From Reichenbachiella agariperforans (lineage in GTDB: Bacteria; Bacteroidota; Bacteroidia; Cytophagales; Cyclobacteriaceae): DNA of 64,000 nucleotides. Made by a program: the position numbers and the translations under genes. The DNA lies in contig NZ_FRAA01000001.1 of assembly GCF_900142205.1 (NCBI RefSeq), positions 588,803 to 652,802 on the forward strand, given 5' to 3'. Positions 35,616 through 44,906 of this stretch are shown here, piece by piece. The notes below the pieces were generated by a model. It worked only from the letters and a program-made list of their open reading frames with translations, was not told the DNA's origin and made no database searches. Numbering within the stretch: the stretch's first letter is position 1; every line of letters begins with the position of its first letter.

Positions 35616-38039
35616 TTATTCTGATTTTAGGGTTTGTGTAAATACAACATTTGGGTTCACTTCTTTCTCAGAGCGTAAAAAATTCAGAGGATAATACTTC
35701 CCTGTTGCCCATTTTTCGATCATTTCAGCATAGGCAGGGTTCCCAGGGTTTCCAGACTGACTACCCGGATATACACCCCAGGCCCGTACTTGGCCAGGAT
35801 CCAGCTCTACCACCATTCGCCATGATGGACCATGCGTAGCACTCGCAGCGTTCACAATATTCCTATTACCACCGATCGCTATATTCTCAACAGAGAATGG
35901 TGCTAGTTTCAAGATGTGGTTGGCAGTCGTACCTTTATATAAGTACCAATCTGCACGATCCAGTTCGTTGTCTTTTTTCCACTGCTCTATCTCGTTCACT
36001 GCTATCTCGAATGTTTGATTAATCAAATCCATAGCAGACTCCTTCTTTTCAGTTTCTTGCACATCGAAGTACTTATTGTACGGGTCAGTGTTCATCAAAT
36101 GAATGGTATTGAATACATGCGGCTTCATCAACGCTACCTCTCGATCCACAAACTCATCCCAGATCAATGGATAGAGCGCATTCCACCATGCCTCATAATA
36201 ACTCGCCGACTGCACTTTGGGATCATTGAAATAATCCCACCTCCTGAGAATCGTATAAGCACCTTTGGCAGCTAGAGACAGATTAGCCGTATCAAGACTA
36301 TCCAGCATCAGTGGCAAACTTTCCGAAGCACGGTAGTTGTAGTTATCATTCTGAAGTTTCATCATATCACCTACCTCTATGCCACTCATCAGTGAGAGTC
36401 GGTCGTTGATACGTCGGTTGCGATAGAACTCATAGTTGTAATCATAGACATAATAAGGATATGTAGAATCTACTGGGTGTTGGTTGGCTGAACTCAAAAA
36501 GCCTTGTTCGGGATTAAGTGCAAATGCTTTCTGCTCATGCGGAATGTAGGTCGCCCACTCTTGACGCGAATCACGCCCATCCATCAGGAATTTACCTTGC
36601 TCCTCCCACTTGACCGGAAACTTACCATTGATCCACATCGCGATATCTCCCGACGCAGATGCAAAAGCAAAATTCTGTGCAGGGGACTCGAAATACTCCA
36701 GAGCCGCTGTATATTCTTGATAGTTTTTAGCACGGTTCAGCAGATAGAAGGTGTTCACTTCGACCGTCTCTTCATGTGCTGTCCATTTCATCGCAAAGTT
36801 GACTTCTTCGCCATTGCCCATAAAGTTATGATCATAAACGACAGGCCCGTAGTGTGTATAGACGATGGTATCGTATAAGGTTTCTCCGTTCCTCACTTTG
36901 ATTTCCTCTACAATCTTCTCCGTTTTCAACCATTTATGATCATAGCGGTACTCCTCTCTCCTATCATTCCTAAACTCGATCTGATACCAATCCACTACAT
37001 CACGCTTGGCATTGGTCACGCCCCATGCGATAGAGTCATTAAACCCAACAATCACGCCAGGTGCTCCTGGTATCGTAGCTCCAAAAGTATTGATGCCTGG
37101 TGCACTGAGTTGATTGACATACCAAATAGACGGTAGGTTCAGCGCCAAATCAGGCTCATTGGCCAACATGGCTCTACCATTAGCCGCTTTCTGGGGAGAT
37201 ACAACGAAATTATTCGAGCCATTGCTCGGGTCTGGCTTTTCGATCGTCTCTTGGGTAAGTACTAGTGGAAATGTCACATCAGGCTTTTCTACCGCTATCG
37301 GTTCAAAATCCCATGGTGTACCGCTAGGGATCACTGGATCTACTGTCGCAAATGACTCAGGAAACAGCAGTTCGAAATCTTCTCTCCCAAACAATTTCAG
37401 GGCATTAGTATTTTCTAAATCAGCCTCCCCAGATGCCAGCATATCAGCCATATATTTTAGGAGCAAACAAGATTTCAGTTTGGTCCAAGGCTCAGGCTTA
37501 TAATCTAGCAGTTTATACTCTATCGGGTAGTCTTCATAGCTCAGGGAGTTGATCCAATAATTGACGCCATCGGCATAGGCCTGCATCATATTATCAACCT
37601 TTGGATACTCTTTGAGCAGTTCCAAAGAACGCTTAGCACCATATTTGAGTCCCTTCCGTCTATTCTTCTTATCAAAATCTATGGCCTTTTCGCCAATAAT
37701 TTCCGAGATACGCCCTTCGGTAGCCATCACCTGAAACTCCATCTGCCACAGCCTGTGATAGGCAGTGATATAACCTTGAGCAAAATAAAGGTCATAGTCA
37801 TTCTTGGCAAATATGTGAGGAATCACCTGCTCATCGAATTTCAGAATAACGTTTTCTTTCAGTTGTTTTGCCTTGAGTTGCTCTGGGAGACCTATTCTTT
37901 CCTTTTCCCCATTCATCCAAAAACCAGTAAACGGGCTAATAAACTTTCCCAGCGGCGGAATATCTCCTTGTTTAAAATTGACATAAGAAATGAACATGAT
38001 TGTCAAAATCATGGCCACAAGAAACCTGAATACTTTCAT
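35616..38039 (-). CDS. penicillin acylase family N-terminal-nucleophile hydrolase
   Basis: This encodes 807 residues from the start at 38039 (MKVFRFLVAMILTIMFISY), which gives a signal anchor; the upstream 19 codons are spurious. Members cleave amide bonds such as beta-lactam side chains or acyl-homoserine lactones after autocatalytic processing. The processing site and nucleophile are Ser275 in NGSNNFVVSP, and the alpha-chain region shows YFAQGYITAYHRLWQME. The C-terminal part has ATHGPSWRMVVELD and PGSQSGNPGNPAY, both typical of the beta chain. It acts in the periplasm or at the membrane. The natural substrate is unknown; quorum-signal acylase is possible but not shown. Confidence 0.92.
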   Translation of the reverse strand: MKVFRFLVAMILTIMFISYVNFKQGDIPPLGKFISPFTGFWMNGEKERIGLPEQLKAKQLKENVILKFDEQVIPHIFAKNDYDLYFAQGYITAYHRLWQMEFQVMATEGRISEIIGEKAIDFDKKNRRKGLKYGAKRSLELLKEYPKVDNMMQAYADGVNYWINSLSYEDYPIEYKLLDYKPEPWTKLKSCLLLKYMADMLASGEADLENTNALKLFGREDFELLFPESFATVDPVIPSGTPWDFEPIAVEKPDVTFPLVLTQETIEKPDPSNGSNNFVVSPQKAANGRAMLANEPDLALNLPSIWYVNQLSAPGINTFGATIPGAPGVIVGFNDSIAWGVTNAKRDVVDWYQIEFRNDRREEYRYDHKWLKTEKIVEEIKVRNGETLYDTIVYTHYGPVVYDHNFMGNGEEVNFAMKWTAHEETVEVNTFYLLNRAKNYQEYTAALEYFESPAQNFAFASASGDIAMWINGKFPVKWEEQGKFLMDGRDSRQEWATYIPHEQKAFALNPEQGFLSSANQHPVDSTYPYYVYDYNYEFYRNRRINDRLSLMSGIEVGDMMKLQNDNYNYRASESLPLMLDSLDTANLSLAAKGAYTILRRWDYFNDPKVQSASYYEAWWNALYPLIWDEFVDREVALMKPHVFNTIHLMNTDPYNKYFDVQETEKKESAMDLINQTFEIAVNEIEQWKKDNELDRADWYLYKGTTANHILKLAPFSVENIAIGGNRNIVNAASATHGPSWRMVVELDPGQVRAWGVYPGSQSGNPGNPAYAEMIEKWATGKYYPLNFLRSEKEVNPNVVFTQTLKSE

Positions 38040-38207
38040 ATTGGATGGGTATAAAATTGAAGGGTCTAAGATAAGTGAGATGCAACAGGCAGACAAAAAG
38101 TGATCTCAATAAGTTGCAAATAATCTGAAGGAACTCGCTACTCTAATTATAGAGTATTGATTAAATTTCATTTTCAATTCGAGACAACACGCAACTATTA
38201 GGAGATT

Positions 38208-39086
38208 TTGGGCAAATATTCAATCAAAGAACTGGAGAGATTATCGGGTATCAAGGCGCATACGATTCGGATTTGGGAGAAGCGCTACCAACTCATCGTC
38301 CCCTCACGATCCAAAACGAACATCCGCTCTTACAGTGATGGTCAGCTCAAAAAACTGCTCAATGTCTCTTCCTTGATCAACCTAGGTTATAAAATATCCA
38401 AGATCAGCGAAATGTCTGACGCAGACGTGTTAGGTATTCTGGAAGAAAATGAAAAAAAATCAGATGTTCGTTCTTCTCAAGAACTAACCATGTATCGATT
38501 GATCGAGCCTTCTATTAGTTTTGATGAAGTCGCCTTGGACAAGCAAATCCAACAGATCATAGCACAAACCAATTTGCAGGATGCTTTTTCTGAATTCTTC
38601 TTCCCGCTACTCAACCGTATCGGTTTCCTATGGCGCGCCAACAAGGTATCTCCCGCACACGAACACTTCCTCTCCAACAAACTCATGGGACTACTACACA
38701 GTGCTATGCCCGCGTCACAGTCTGTTACATCTTCAGAGAATTATTTACTGTTTTTACCCGAATGGGAAGAACATGAAATACTGCTATTGTTCTGCAACTA
38801 CGTACTCCGCACTAACGGTATAGCAACGGTGTACCTAGGCAGAAGAGTTCCAATCGCAAACCTGAATGAAACCATAGCAGACATAAAACCCAGTAAGCTG
38901 ATCACTATTATCACCACACCTAACTATGAAAAAGATATCAAAAAGTACCTTAAAGCAATCTCACACTTAGAAAACAGTCCACAGGTGATCGCTGGAGGCA
39001 GTCAAAACTATAGCCAAGTCCTTAAGGACTTTTCTACTATGAGCTGGGTCAACAGTACACAAGAACTACTTTCCCACATATATTAA
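38208..39086 (+). CDS. MerR-type regulator with cobalamin-binding CarH-like sensor
   Basis: This 292-residue regulator starts with TTG at 38208; no ATG is available. Residues 1-70 are a MerR helix-turn-helix (YSIKELERLSGIKAHTIRIWEKRY). Residues about 105-165 are a four-helix cap and residues 180-292 a B12-binding fold. The cap keeps the W-x9-EH motif of CarH light sensors: Trp142, Glu152, His153. The cobalt-ligand motif E-x-H is present as Glu187-Glu188-His189, but the Gly that usually follows is Leu192. It sits 47 bp before crtI on the same strand. I infer light- and adenosylcobalamin-dependent repression of the carotenoid operon. Confidence 0.82.
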   Translation: MGKYSIKELERLSGIKAHTIRIWEKRYQLIVPSRSKTNIRSYSDGQLKKLLNVSSLINLGYKISKISEMSDADVLGILEENEKKSDVRSSQELTMYRLIEPSISFDEVALDKQIQQIIAQTNLQDAFSEFFFPLLNRIGFLWRANKVSPAHEHFLSNKLMGLLHSAMPASQSVTSSENYLLFLPEWEEHEILLLFCNYVLRTNGIATVYLGRRVPIANLNETIADIKPSKLITIITTPNYEKDIKKYLKAISHLENSPQVIAGGSQNYSQVLKDFSTMSWVNSTQELLSHIY

Positions 39087-39133
39087 TGTTTAACTTTTTT
39101 TCATTTTAATTAAACAAAAAGTAAATTAGAGCC

Positions 39134-40636
39134 ATGAAACACACTTCACCATATCACGCTACTGTTTTAGGATCTGGCTTCTCAGGGATGGCGGCAGCTT
39201 CTAGCCTAGCGAAACATGGCTTGAATGTTGATGTTTTTGAGAAGAATAGTGGCCCTGGTGGGCGCAGCAGCTTGTACCACGAGGCAGGGTTCACCTTTGA
39301 CAAAGGGCCAAGTTGGTACTGGATGCCAGATGTCATGGAAAGGTTTTTCAATCGCTTTGACAAATCTACATCTGACTACTTTCAGCTTAAAAAACTCGAC
39401 CCAGGGTTTCGCATCTATTTTGGCAAAGGAGAGTCTATAGACATACCTGATACACTAGAGAAACAAAAGGCTCTTTTTGAATCCCTAGAATCTGGTAGTG
39501 GAGTCAAACTAGAAAAATTTCTAGCAGAATGTAAGATCAAGTACGATGTAGGCATCAACGATCTGGTCTACAAGCCGGCCTATTCTCTGCTAGAGTTCAT
39601 GTCGTTTGATACCATCTACAAGATGATCAAGATGAATGCACTACAGTCTATTCACAAATACGTCCGTAGCATCTTCAAGCACCCATACATTCTATCGTTA
39701 CTGGAATTCCCTGTGCTATTCTTAGGTGGGACTGCCAAAACAACTCCCTCACTCTACAGCCTAATGAACTACAGCTGTCTATCGCAGGGCACTTATTATC
39801 CCATGGGTGGCTTCTACCAACTATCTGATGCCATGTACCAGCTGGCACAAACCCAAGGAGTCAATTTTCACTTTAACGCTCCAGTCGAACAGCTTTCTAT
39901 CCAAGACAAAAAGATCAACCAAGTCACCAATGGCCAAAACTATCCTACTGACGGATTAGTATCATCTATAGACTACCACTACTTCGAGCAGGTGCTGATG
40001 AAGAACCAAGCAAACTATAGTGAAGCCTACTGGGGTCAGCGAGTCATGTCTCCATCTGCACTAATATTTTACATAGGAGTCAAGGGAAAAGTAAAAAACC
40101 TGATCCATCACAATCTATTCTTTGACGAAGATTTTGATCATCACGCCAAAGACATCTATCAAACTCCACAGTGGCCCGAAAAGCCACTCTTCTATGTCTG
40201 TTGCCCAAGTAAAACGGACGACACTGTCGCACCAGCGGGTGACGAAAACCTATTTGTACTGATGCCACTAGCCACAGATATAGAAGATACCGAAGAGATT
40301 CGTTCTCGGTATTTTGATAAAATCATGGGGCGATTAGAAAATATCATTGGGGATAAAATAGTTGATAGAATAGTAGTCAAAAAGAGCTACTGCATCAACG
40401 ATTTCAAAGCAGAATACAATTCATACAAAGGCAATGCCTATGGATTGGCTAATACGCTGATGCAGAGTGCCATGTTTAAACCGACAATGAAAAGCAAAAA
40501 GATCAAGAATCTATTCCACTGTGGTCAATTGACTGTACCTGGGCCAGGTGTCCCCCCTGCCATCATTTCTGGTCAAGTTGCTGCTGCTCAGTTAATGTCT
40601 CACTTTAACCACGACTCGTATGAAAAGTATCTTTGA
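39134..40636 (+). CDS. crtI: phytoene desaturase CrtI
   Basis: This 500-residue FAD enzyme desaturates phytoene stepwise to lycopene. The N-terminal dinucleotide fold reads VLGSGFSGMAAASSLAKHG, with GGRSSLYHEAGFTFDKGPSWYWMPD after it. The C-terminal CrtI signature is present in LFHCGQLTVPGPGVPPAIISGQVAA. Length is normal. It is the first biosynthetic gene after the CarH-like regulator and overlaps crtB by 17 bp, indicating translational coupling. Confidence 0.95.
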   Translation: MKHTSPYHATVLGSGFSGMAAASSLAKHGLNVDVFEKNSGPGGRSSLYHEAGFTFDKGPSWYWMPDVMERFFNRFDKSTSDYFQLKKLDPGFRIYFGKGESIDIPDTLEKQKALFESLESGSGVKLEKFLAECKIKYDVGINDLVYKPAYSLLEFMSFDTIYKMIKMNALQSIHKYVRSIFKHPYILSLLEFPVLFLGGTAKTTPSLYSLMNYSCLSQGTYYPMGGFYQLSDAMYQLAQTQGVNFHFNAPVEQLSIQDKKINQVTNGQNYPTDGLVSSIDYHYFEQVLMKNQANYSEAYWGQRVMSPSALIFYIGVKGKVKNLIHHNLFFDEDFDHHAKDIYQTPQWPEKPLFYVCCPSKTDDTVAPAGDENLFVLMPLATDIEDTEEIRSRYFDKIMGRLENIIGDKIVDRIVVKKSYCINDFKAEYNSYKGNAYGLANTLMQSAMFKPTMKSKKIKNLFHCGQLTVPGPGVPPAIISGQVAAAQLMSHFNHDSYEKYL

Positions 40637-41456
40637 TGATATATCCTTCCGATCCAGTAAAACCATCACGAGAAGCTATAGTACCAGCTTTTCGATGGGT
40701 ATTTACTTTTTGCATCGCAGTATTCACGATGCGATTTATTCTATTTATGGATTTGTCCGACTGGCAGACGAAATCGTGGATTCCTTTCATGGCTATGACA
40801 AAGAAGCGATGTTGCAGCAGATTCGTAAGGAAACACAAGCCGCCATTGATCAAAAAATCAGCATCAACCCCGTGCTTAACGCCTTTCAACATACAGTGCA
40901 TAACTATCAGATCGAATGGAAATTGATAGATCTGTTCTTGAAAAGCATGGAAGCTGATCTGATTGAAGACAAACACAATCTCCAGTCCTTTGAGGCCTAT
41001 ATCCTCGGGTCAGCAGAGGTGGTTGGCCTCATGTGTCTGCGTGTATTCACCAATGGTAACAGTACGATGTACGAGCATCTAAAGCCTGCTGCGATGAAAC
41101 TCGGATCGGCTTTTCAAAAGGTTAATTTTCTCCGAGACCTAAAAGCTGACTACCAAGATCTCGGGCGATCGTACTTCCCTGATGTCGACATGAGTCAACT
41201 TCAGGACTGTGAAAAAGAAAAAATAGAGCAAAGCATTCTAGCAGATTTCGACGATGCTCTGATAGGTATCAAACAACTACCTAGCAACTCTAAACTCGGA
41301 GTGTACCTAGCTTACATTTACTACAAGCAATTGTTTATTAAAATAGCCAAACTCCCTGCCAACCGTATCATGAACGAAAGAGTACGTATATCTAATGGAT
41401 ACAAAGTCCGCCTGATGCTTAACTCTATTTTCAAGTATCAAATGAATATCATCTAA
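40620..41456 (+). CDS. crtB: phytoene synthase CrtB
   Basis: This 278-residue squalene/phytoene synthase-family enzyme condenses two geranylgeranyl diphosphates to phytoene. The two Asp-rich motifs are LADEIVD and NFLRDLKADYQDLGRSYFP. The N-terminus (SYSTSFSMGIYFLHRSIHDAIYSIYGFVRLADE) is typical of Bacteroidota CrtB. It overlaps crtI. A 54-bp gap to idi contains a candidate internal promoter. Confidence 0.95.
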   Translation: MKSIFDDISFRSSKTITRSYSTSFSMGIYFLHRSIHDAIYSIYGFVRLADEIVDSFHGYDKEAMLQQIRKETQAAIDQKISINPVLNAFQHTVHNYQIEWKLIDLFLKSMEADLIEDKHNLQSFEAYILGSAEVVGLMCLRVFTNGNSTMYEHLKPAAMKLGSAFQKVNFLRDLKADYQDLGRSYFPDVDMSQLQDCEKEKIEQSILADFDDALIGIKQLPSNSKLGVYLAYIYYKQLFIKIAKLPANRIMNERVRISNGYKVRLMLNSIFKYQMNII

Positions 41457-41485
41457 CTCAACCTTTTAATCCAAAAACTCATCCT

Positions 41486-41493
41486 TAAATTTG
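41486..41493 (+). promoter_or_regulatory. candidate internal -7 box before idi
   Basis: TAAATTTG, an exact TAnnTTTG match, 17 bp before the idi ATG. No clear TTG at -33. It could give idi-crtZ-crtYcd expression independent of the CarH-like regulator. Confidence 0.35.
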
Positions 41494-41510
41494 CGTCAAA
41501 AGCACTCCTC

Positions 41511-42032
41511 ATGGAAGAAGTAGTATTAGTAGATCATCTTGACAATGAAATCGGTACAGCAGAAAAACTCACTGCTCACCGTGATGGTTCATTGCATCGT
41601 GCATTCTCTATTTTCTTGTTTAACTCCAAAGGTGAAATGCTGCTACAGAAACGGGCGGCAGGCAAATACCATTCTGCAAACCTGTGGTCCAACAGCTGCT
41701 GCAGTCATCCTCGACCTGCTGAAAACTTGGCAGATGCTGCACATAGACGAATGCGGGAAGAATTAGGAATCACCACGGATCTGAAATGGCTACTGAGCTT
41801 TCAGTACAAAATTGATTTTGACAATGGGCTAATCGAGCACGAGCTAGACCATGTATTCGTAGGACAGACGGATCAGCCTATGCTCCTCAACCCCGACGAA
41901 GTATCAGAGATCAAATACATCAATCCAGAACAACTCAAAAAGGATATCGCTGTACATCCAGACCAATACACTTTTTGGTTCAAGGAACTGGTCGATCGTG
42001 TATTAGACAACTATCAACCTTCTATACTATGA
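41511..42032 (+). CDS. idi: isopentenyl-diphosphate delta-isomerase, type I
   Basis: This 173-residue Nudix-fold enzyme interconverts isopentenyl and dimethylallyl diphosphate, feeding the carotenoid pathway. The catalytic Cys lies in WSNSCCSHP. The Nudix-like helix reads RMREELGI, and the metal ligands include HRAFSIFLFN and the ELDHVF segment. Its stop codon overlaps the crtZ start (ATGA). Confidence 0.95.
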   Translation: MEEVVLVDHLDNEIGTAEKLTAHRDGSLHRAFSIFLFNSKGEMLLQKRAAGKYHSANLWSNSCCSHPRPAENLADAAHRRMREELGITTDLKWLLSFQYKIDFDNGLIEHELDHVFVGQTDQPMLLNPDEVSEIKYINPEQLKKDIAVHPDQYTFWFKELVDRVLDNYQPSIL

Positions 42033-42496
42033 TGTGGATCAATATACTGGTCATGCTGCTAACCACTGTCATGATGGAAGGAGTCGCGTGGGTTTCGCAC
42101 AAGTACCTCATGCACGGCCTCCTATGGAGACTTCACCGTGATCATCACGACAAAAAATCAAAAGGCTGGTTCGAAGAGAACGATTTCTTCTTCCTGATTT
42201 TTGCAATCCCAGGCATAGCCTTGACATACCTCGGTTTCCATACGATGGCGACTAGTGTCGTCTTTTGGGTAGGTGCTGGGATTACACTGTATGGCTTTTT
42301 GTATTTCTCTATACACGACATTTTTATCCATCAGCGTTTCAAATGGCTCTCCAAATCCAATCACCCCTATTTTCAAGCGATCAGACGAGCACACAAAGTA
42401 CATCACAAGCATCTAGGCAAGGAAGATGGAGAGTGCTTTGGCATGCTTTACGTTCCCAAAAAGTACTTTAAGCAGTACCAAAAGAAAACGGACTAA
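42029..42496 (+). CDS. crtZ: beta-carotene hydroxylase CrtZ
   Basis: This 155-residue membrane di-iron hydroxylase converts beta-carotene to zeaxanthin. The start at 42029 is coupled to the idi stop; the longer upstream frame overlaps idi and is spurious. The histidine boxes are HKYLMH, HRDHH, HDIFIH and HKVHHKH, the full set for the fatty-acid-hydroxylase superfamily. About four membrane helices are visible. The stop shares one base with the next start. Confidence 0.95.
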   Translation: MMWINILVMLLTTVMMEGVAWVSHKYLMHGLLWRLHRDHHDKKSKGWFEENDFFFLIFAIPGIALTYLGFHTMATSVVFWVGAGITLYGFLYFSIHDIFIHQRFKWLSKSNHPYFQAIRRAHKVHHKHLGKEDGECFGMLYVPKKYFKQYQKKTD

Positions 42497-43203
42497 TGGA
42501 TCGATTCACCTATTTGATTATCGATCTCGGGGCTTTGACAGTTCCTTTTCTATTCAGTTTTCATCCTAAACTGAGATTTGATCGGGAGCTCAAATATTAC
42601 CTCCCTGCGATGTTTATAGTAGCCATACCATTTTTGGTGTGGGATCAATATTTCACGAGCATTGGTATCTGGGGATTCAACCCTGATTATCTAAGTGGGC
42701 TATATATTGGACAATTACCGATCGAAGAAATATTGTTTTTCCTATGTATCCCCTACGCCTGCGTATTTAGTTACCATTGTTTTATCGTCGGAAAATTCAA
42801 TAAGATATCTAGCCAATCGGCCAGTATGATTATTATGGCGATCTGTGTAGTACTAGTAATCATATTACTCTTTCATTTCGGGAAATACTACACCACCTCC
42901 ACATTCGTCCTGCTGGTTGGGAGTTTAATCTACCTGACATTCGTACGAAGAGCCGAATACATCAAAGACATCCTATTTGCCTATACCTTCCTACAAGTCC
43001 CCTTCTTTATCACCAATGGTCTACTAACAGGATCATGGATAGATGAGGCCATCGTCTGGTACAACGACACAGAAAATATAGGCTACAGGATCGCGACTAT
43101 ACCGTTCGAAGACACCTTCTACGGCATGTTACTTATTCTTTGGAACATTGCACTCTATGAGTGGATCAAAAAACGCTATTCGAAAACCTCTACGATAGGT
43201 TGA
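42496..43203 (+). CDS. lycopene beta-cyclase, CrtYcd-type fused protein
   Basis: This 235-residue integral membrane cyclase turns lycopene into beta-carotene. It is the fused form of the heterodimeric CrtYc/CrtYd cyclases. The catalytic PxE(E/D) motifs appear once in each half: LPIEEILFF near residue 76 and IPFEDTFYGM near residue 204. Six to seven helices are visible. It completes the set needed for zeaxanthin; no crtW ketolase is present. Its last 28 bp overlap the 3' end of the convergent alkaline-phosphatase gene. Confidence 0.92.
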   Translation: MDRFTYLIIDLGALTVPFLFSFHPKLRFDRELKYYLPAMFIVAIPFLVWDQYFTSIGIWGFNPDYLSGLYIGQLPIEEILFFLCIPYACVFSYHCFIVGKFNKISSQSASMIIMAICVVLVIILLFHFGKYYTTSTFVLLVGSLIYLTFVRRAEYIKDILFAYTFLQVPFFITNGLLTGSWIDEAIVWYNDTENIGYRIATIPFEDTFYGMLLILWNIALYEWIKKRYSKTSTIG

Positions 43204-44807
43204 CCCGTTGCACCACTCGGTAGACCTATATTGAGCAGCATAGAGATCGTCGGAGCTATATCCGTGATCGGATGGTAATCGTAGGTTTTCCCCTTGTGTA
43301 CTCCCCATCCATAAAACAACATCGGTACATGCGTATCATAGCTATAATGAGAACCGTGTGTCGTCCCTGTATTTTCACCATTAGGATCACCGTCTATCCA
43401 ACCAGAATTAATAATTAAAAGGATATCTCCTGACCTGTGCTGATTGTACCCAGCTGCTAACATGGATACATCATAATTATTACCAGAATAGTTACTGATA
43501 TCATCACCATCATAGACAGCATTGATTCCGTCCGTTTTTTTCAGAAGTGAAATCAAATATGCTTTAACATCCGACACTGTAAGACTACTTTCTCCTATCA
43601 AGTCGTGATTCAAAAATAACTGCTCATTGCTGACACTTTCTATCAAACTATCTATCCCGAAGGCTTCATTCAGCTTGGCATTAAGCACTTCACGTGCCGA
43701 ACGCTCACCCCAATAATCTGCAGGCATGTGCTTTTCCTTCATCGCCTCTGGGATCGGAGCTACCGCATGATCAGCCGTCAAAAACACCGTCCACTGCCCC
43801 TTGCCTACTTTCTCATCCAAAGCCTGAAACAAAGATTCTAGATCACGATCCAAGCGAACATAGGTATCTTCTACCTCTTTAGAGTACGGTCCAAAAGTAT
43901 GGCCTACATAATCTGTTGACGAAAAACTCACTGCGAGAAAATCCGTCACTTCATCCTGTCCTAGCCCTTCACTCTCCAAACTGGCTTTAGCAAACTCCGC
44001 TAAGATAGTATTGCCCCAAGGAGTAGACTTAATCAAGCTCCTTGGCTTGCTATATGCTTTCAAATCATAAGGAAAAGTCGCCTCATTTTTTCCAGCAAAA
44101 GGACGCTCTCCAGCTCTATTATCATCACCAGACTCGACATATTTCTCTATTGGGAAGAAAGTCTCCCAAGCCCCCTGCATATAACTATCTGCTAGGCCTT
44201 GCTTGTTGAACTTTTTGACCCATTTAGGCAAAGCCTCCTTATAATAAGAGCTCGTCATGAACTCACCCGTCTGGGTATCATACCAATAAGCAGCATCTGG
44301 TTGATGTCCCGCTGGCAGTACCGCTCCTCTATCCTTGATTGACATGCCTATGATTTTGGCTCTCTCTTGATAAAATAGCGCCAGCTCATCCGTGACAGTT
44401 GTAGTTTGTAGATTGACAGGTGATATTTTACCTGTCTCTGCTGATCCTCCTACCTGTGTCATCGTCTCATCTTCTACACAGTACCTATATCGTTTCTCCT
44501 CCTTGTCATACCAGTCGTTAGCGATAATTCCGTGGACTCGGGGAGTCGTCCCAGTATAAACCGAAGCATGACCAGGCGCCGTCTTGGTAGGGATATAATT
44601 GAAGTGGGCATTTTTCACCTCAAACCCATCGTTCATGAGGCGCTTGAATCCACCCTCACTATAATGATCATAAAACCTGTAGAGGTACTCCTCACGCATC
44701 TGATCCACGACTATACCTACTACCAATTTAGGACGTTTGACGCCCTCCTGACTCACTCCAACAAAGCCTGAAAAAAGGCCTACTATCACTAAAATTATCC
44801 TATTCAT
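43176..44807 (-). CDS. PafA-like alkaline phosphatase
   Basis: This encodes 543 residues from the start at 44807 (MNRIILVIVGLFSGFVGV), which gives a signal peptide. It is a periplasmic phosphate monoesterase of the alkaline phosphatase superfamily. The nucleophile Thr76 is in PTKTAPGHASVYTG, the metal site includes GIVVDQMR, and ANDW holds Asn97. KDRGAVLPAGH supplies the Lys and Arg that in PafA favour monoesters over diesters. The His/Asp pair appears in FSSTDYVGHTFGP and LTADHAVAP. PafA enzymes are phosphate-insensitive and common in marine Bacteroidota. No Pho-box was looked for successfully. Confidence 0.88.
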   Translation of the reverse strand: MNRIILVIVGLFSGFVGVSQEGVKRPKLVVGIVVDQMREEYLYRFYDHYSEGGFKRLMNDGFEVKNAHFNYIPTKTAPGHASVYTGTTPRVHGIIANDWYDKEEKRYRYCVEDETMTQVGGSAETGKISPVNLQTTTVTDELALFYQERAKIIGMSIKDRGAVLPAGHQPDAAYWYDTQTGEFMTSSYYKEALPKWVKKFNKQGLADSYMQGAWETFFPIEKYVESGDDNRAGERPFAGKNEATFPYDLKAYSKPRSLIKSTPWGNTILAEFAKASLESEGLGQDEVTDFLAVSFSSTDYVGHTFGPYSKEVEDTYVRLDRDLESLFQALDEKVGKGQWTVFLTADHAVAPIPEAMKEKHMPADYWGERSAREVLNAKLNEAFGIDSLIESVSNEQLFLNHDLIGESSLTVSDVKAYLISLLKKTDGINAVYDGDDISNYSGNNYDVSMLAAGYNQHRSGDILLIINSGWIDGDPNGENTGTTHGSHYSYDTHVPMLFYGWGVHKGKTYDYHPITDIAPTISMLLNIGLPSGATGQPIVEVFE

Positions 44808-44883
44808 TTTATCATTTTTTAAGGATTTCAAGTTAAATCAAACATTGACATTCGATGTTAACTGTGAATTAAATTTTTAAAAT

Positions 44884-44891
44884 TAATTTTG
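44884..44891 (+). promoter_or_regulatory. -7 promoter box of the CCA-adding-type gene
   Basis: TAATTTTG, an exact TAnnTTTG match. It contains the TTG that would start the longest frame of the downstream gene, so translation more likely begins at TTG 44907, about 15 bp after the box. Confidence 0.45.
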
Positions 44892-44906
44892 CGGAAAATT
44901 AACAAT

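Noticed and set aside
44889-44906. TTG 44889 as start of the CCA-adding-type gene
   Set aside because: This TTG is the last three bases of an exact TAnnTTTG promoter box, so it would lie upstream of the transcription start.
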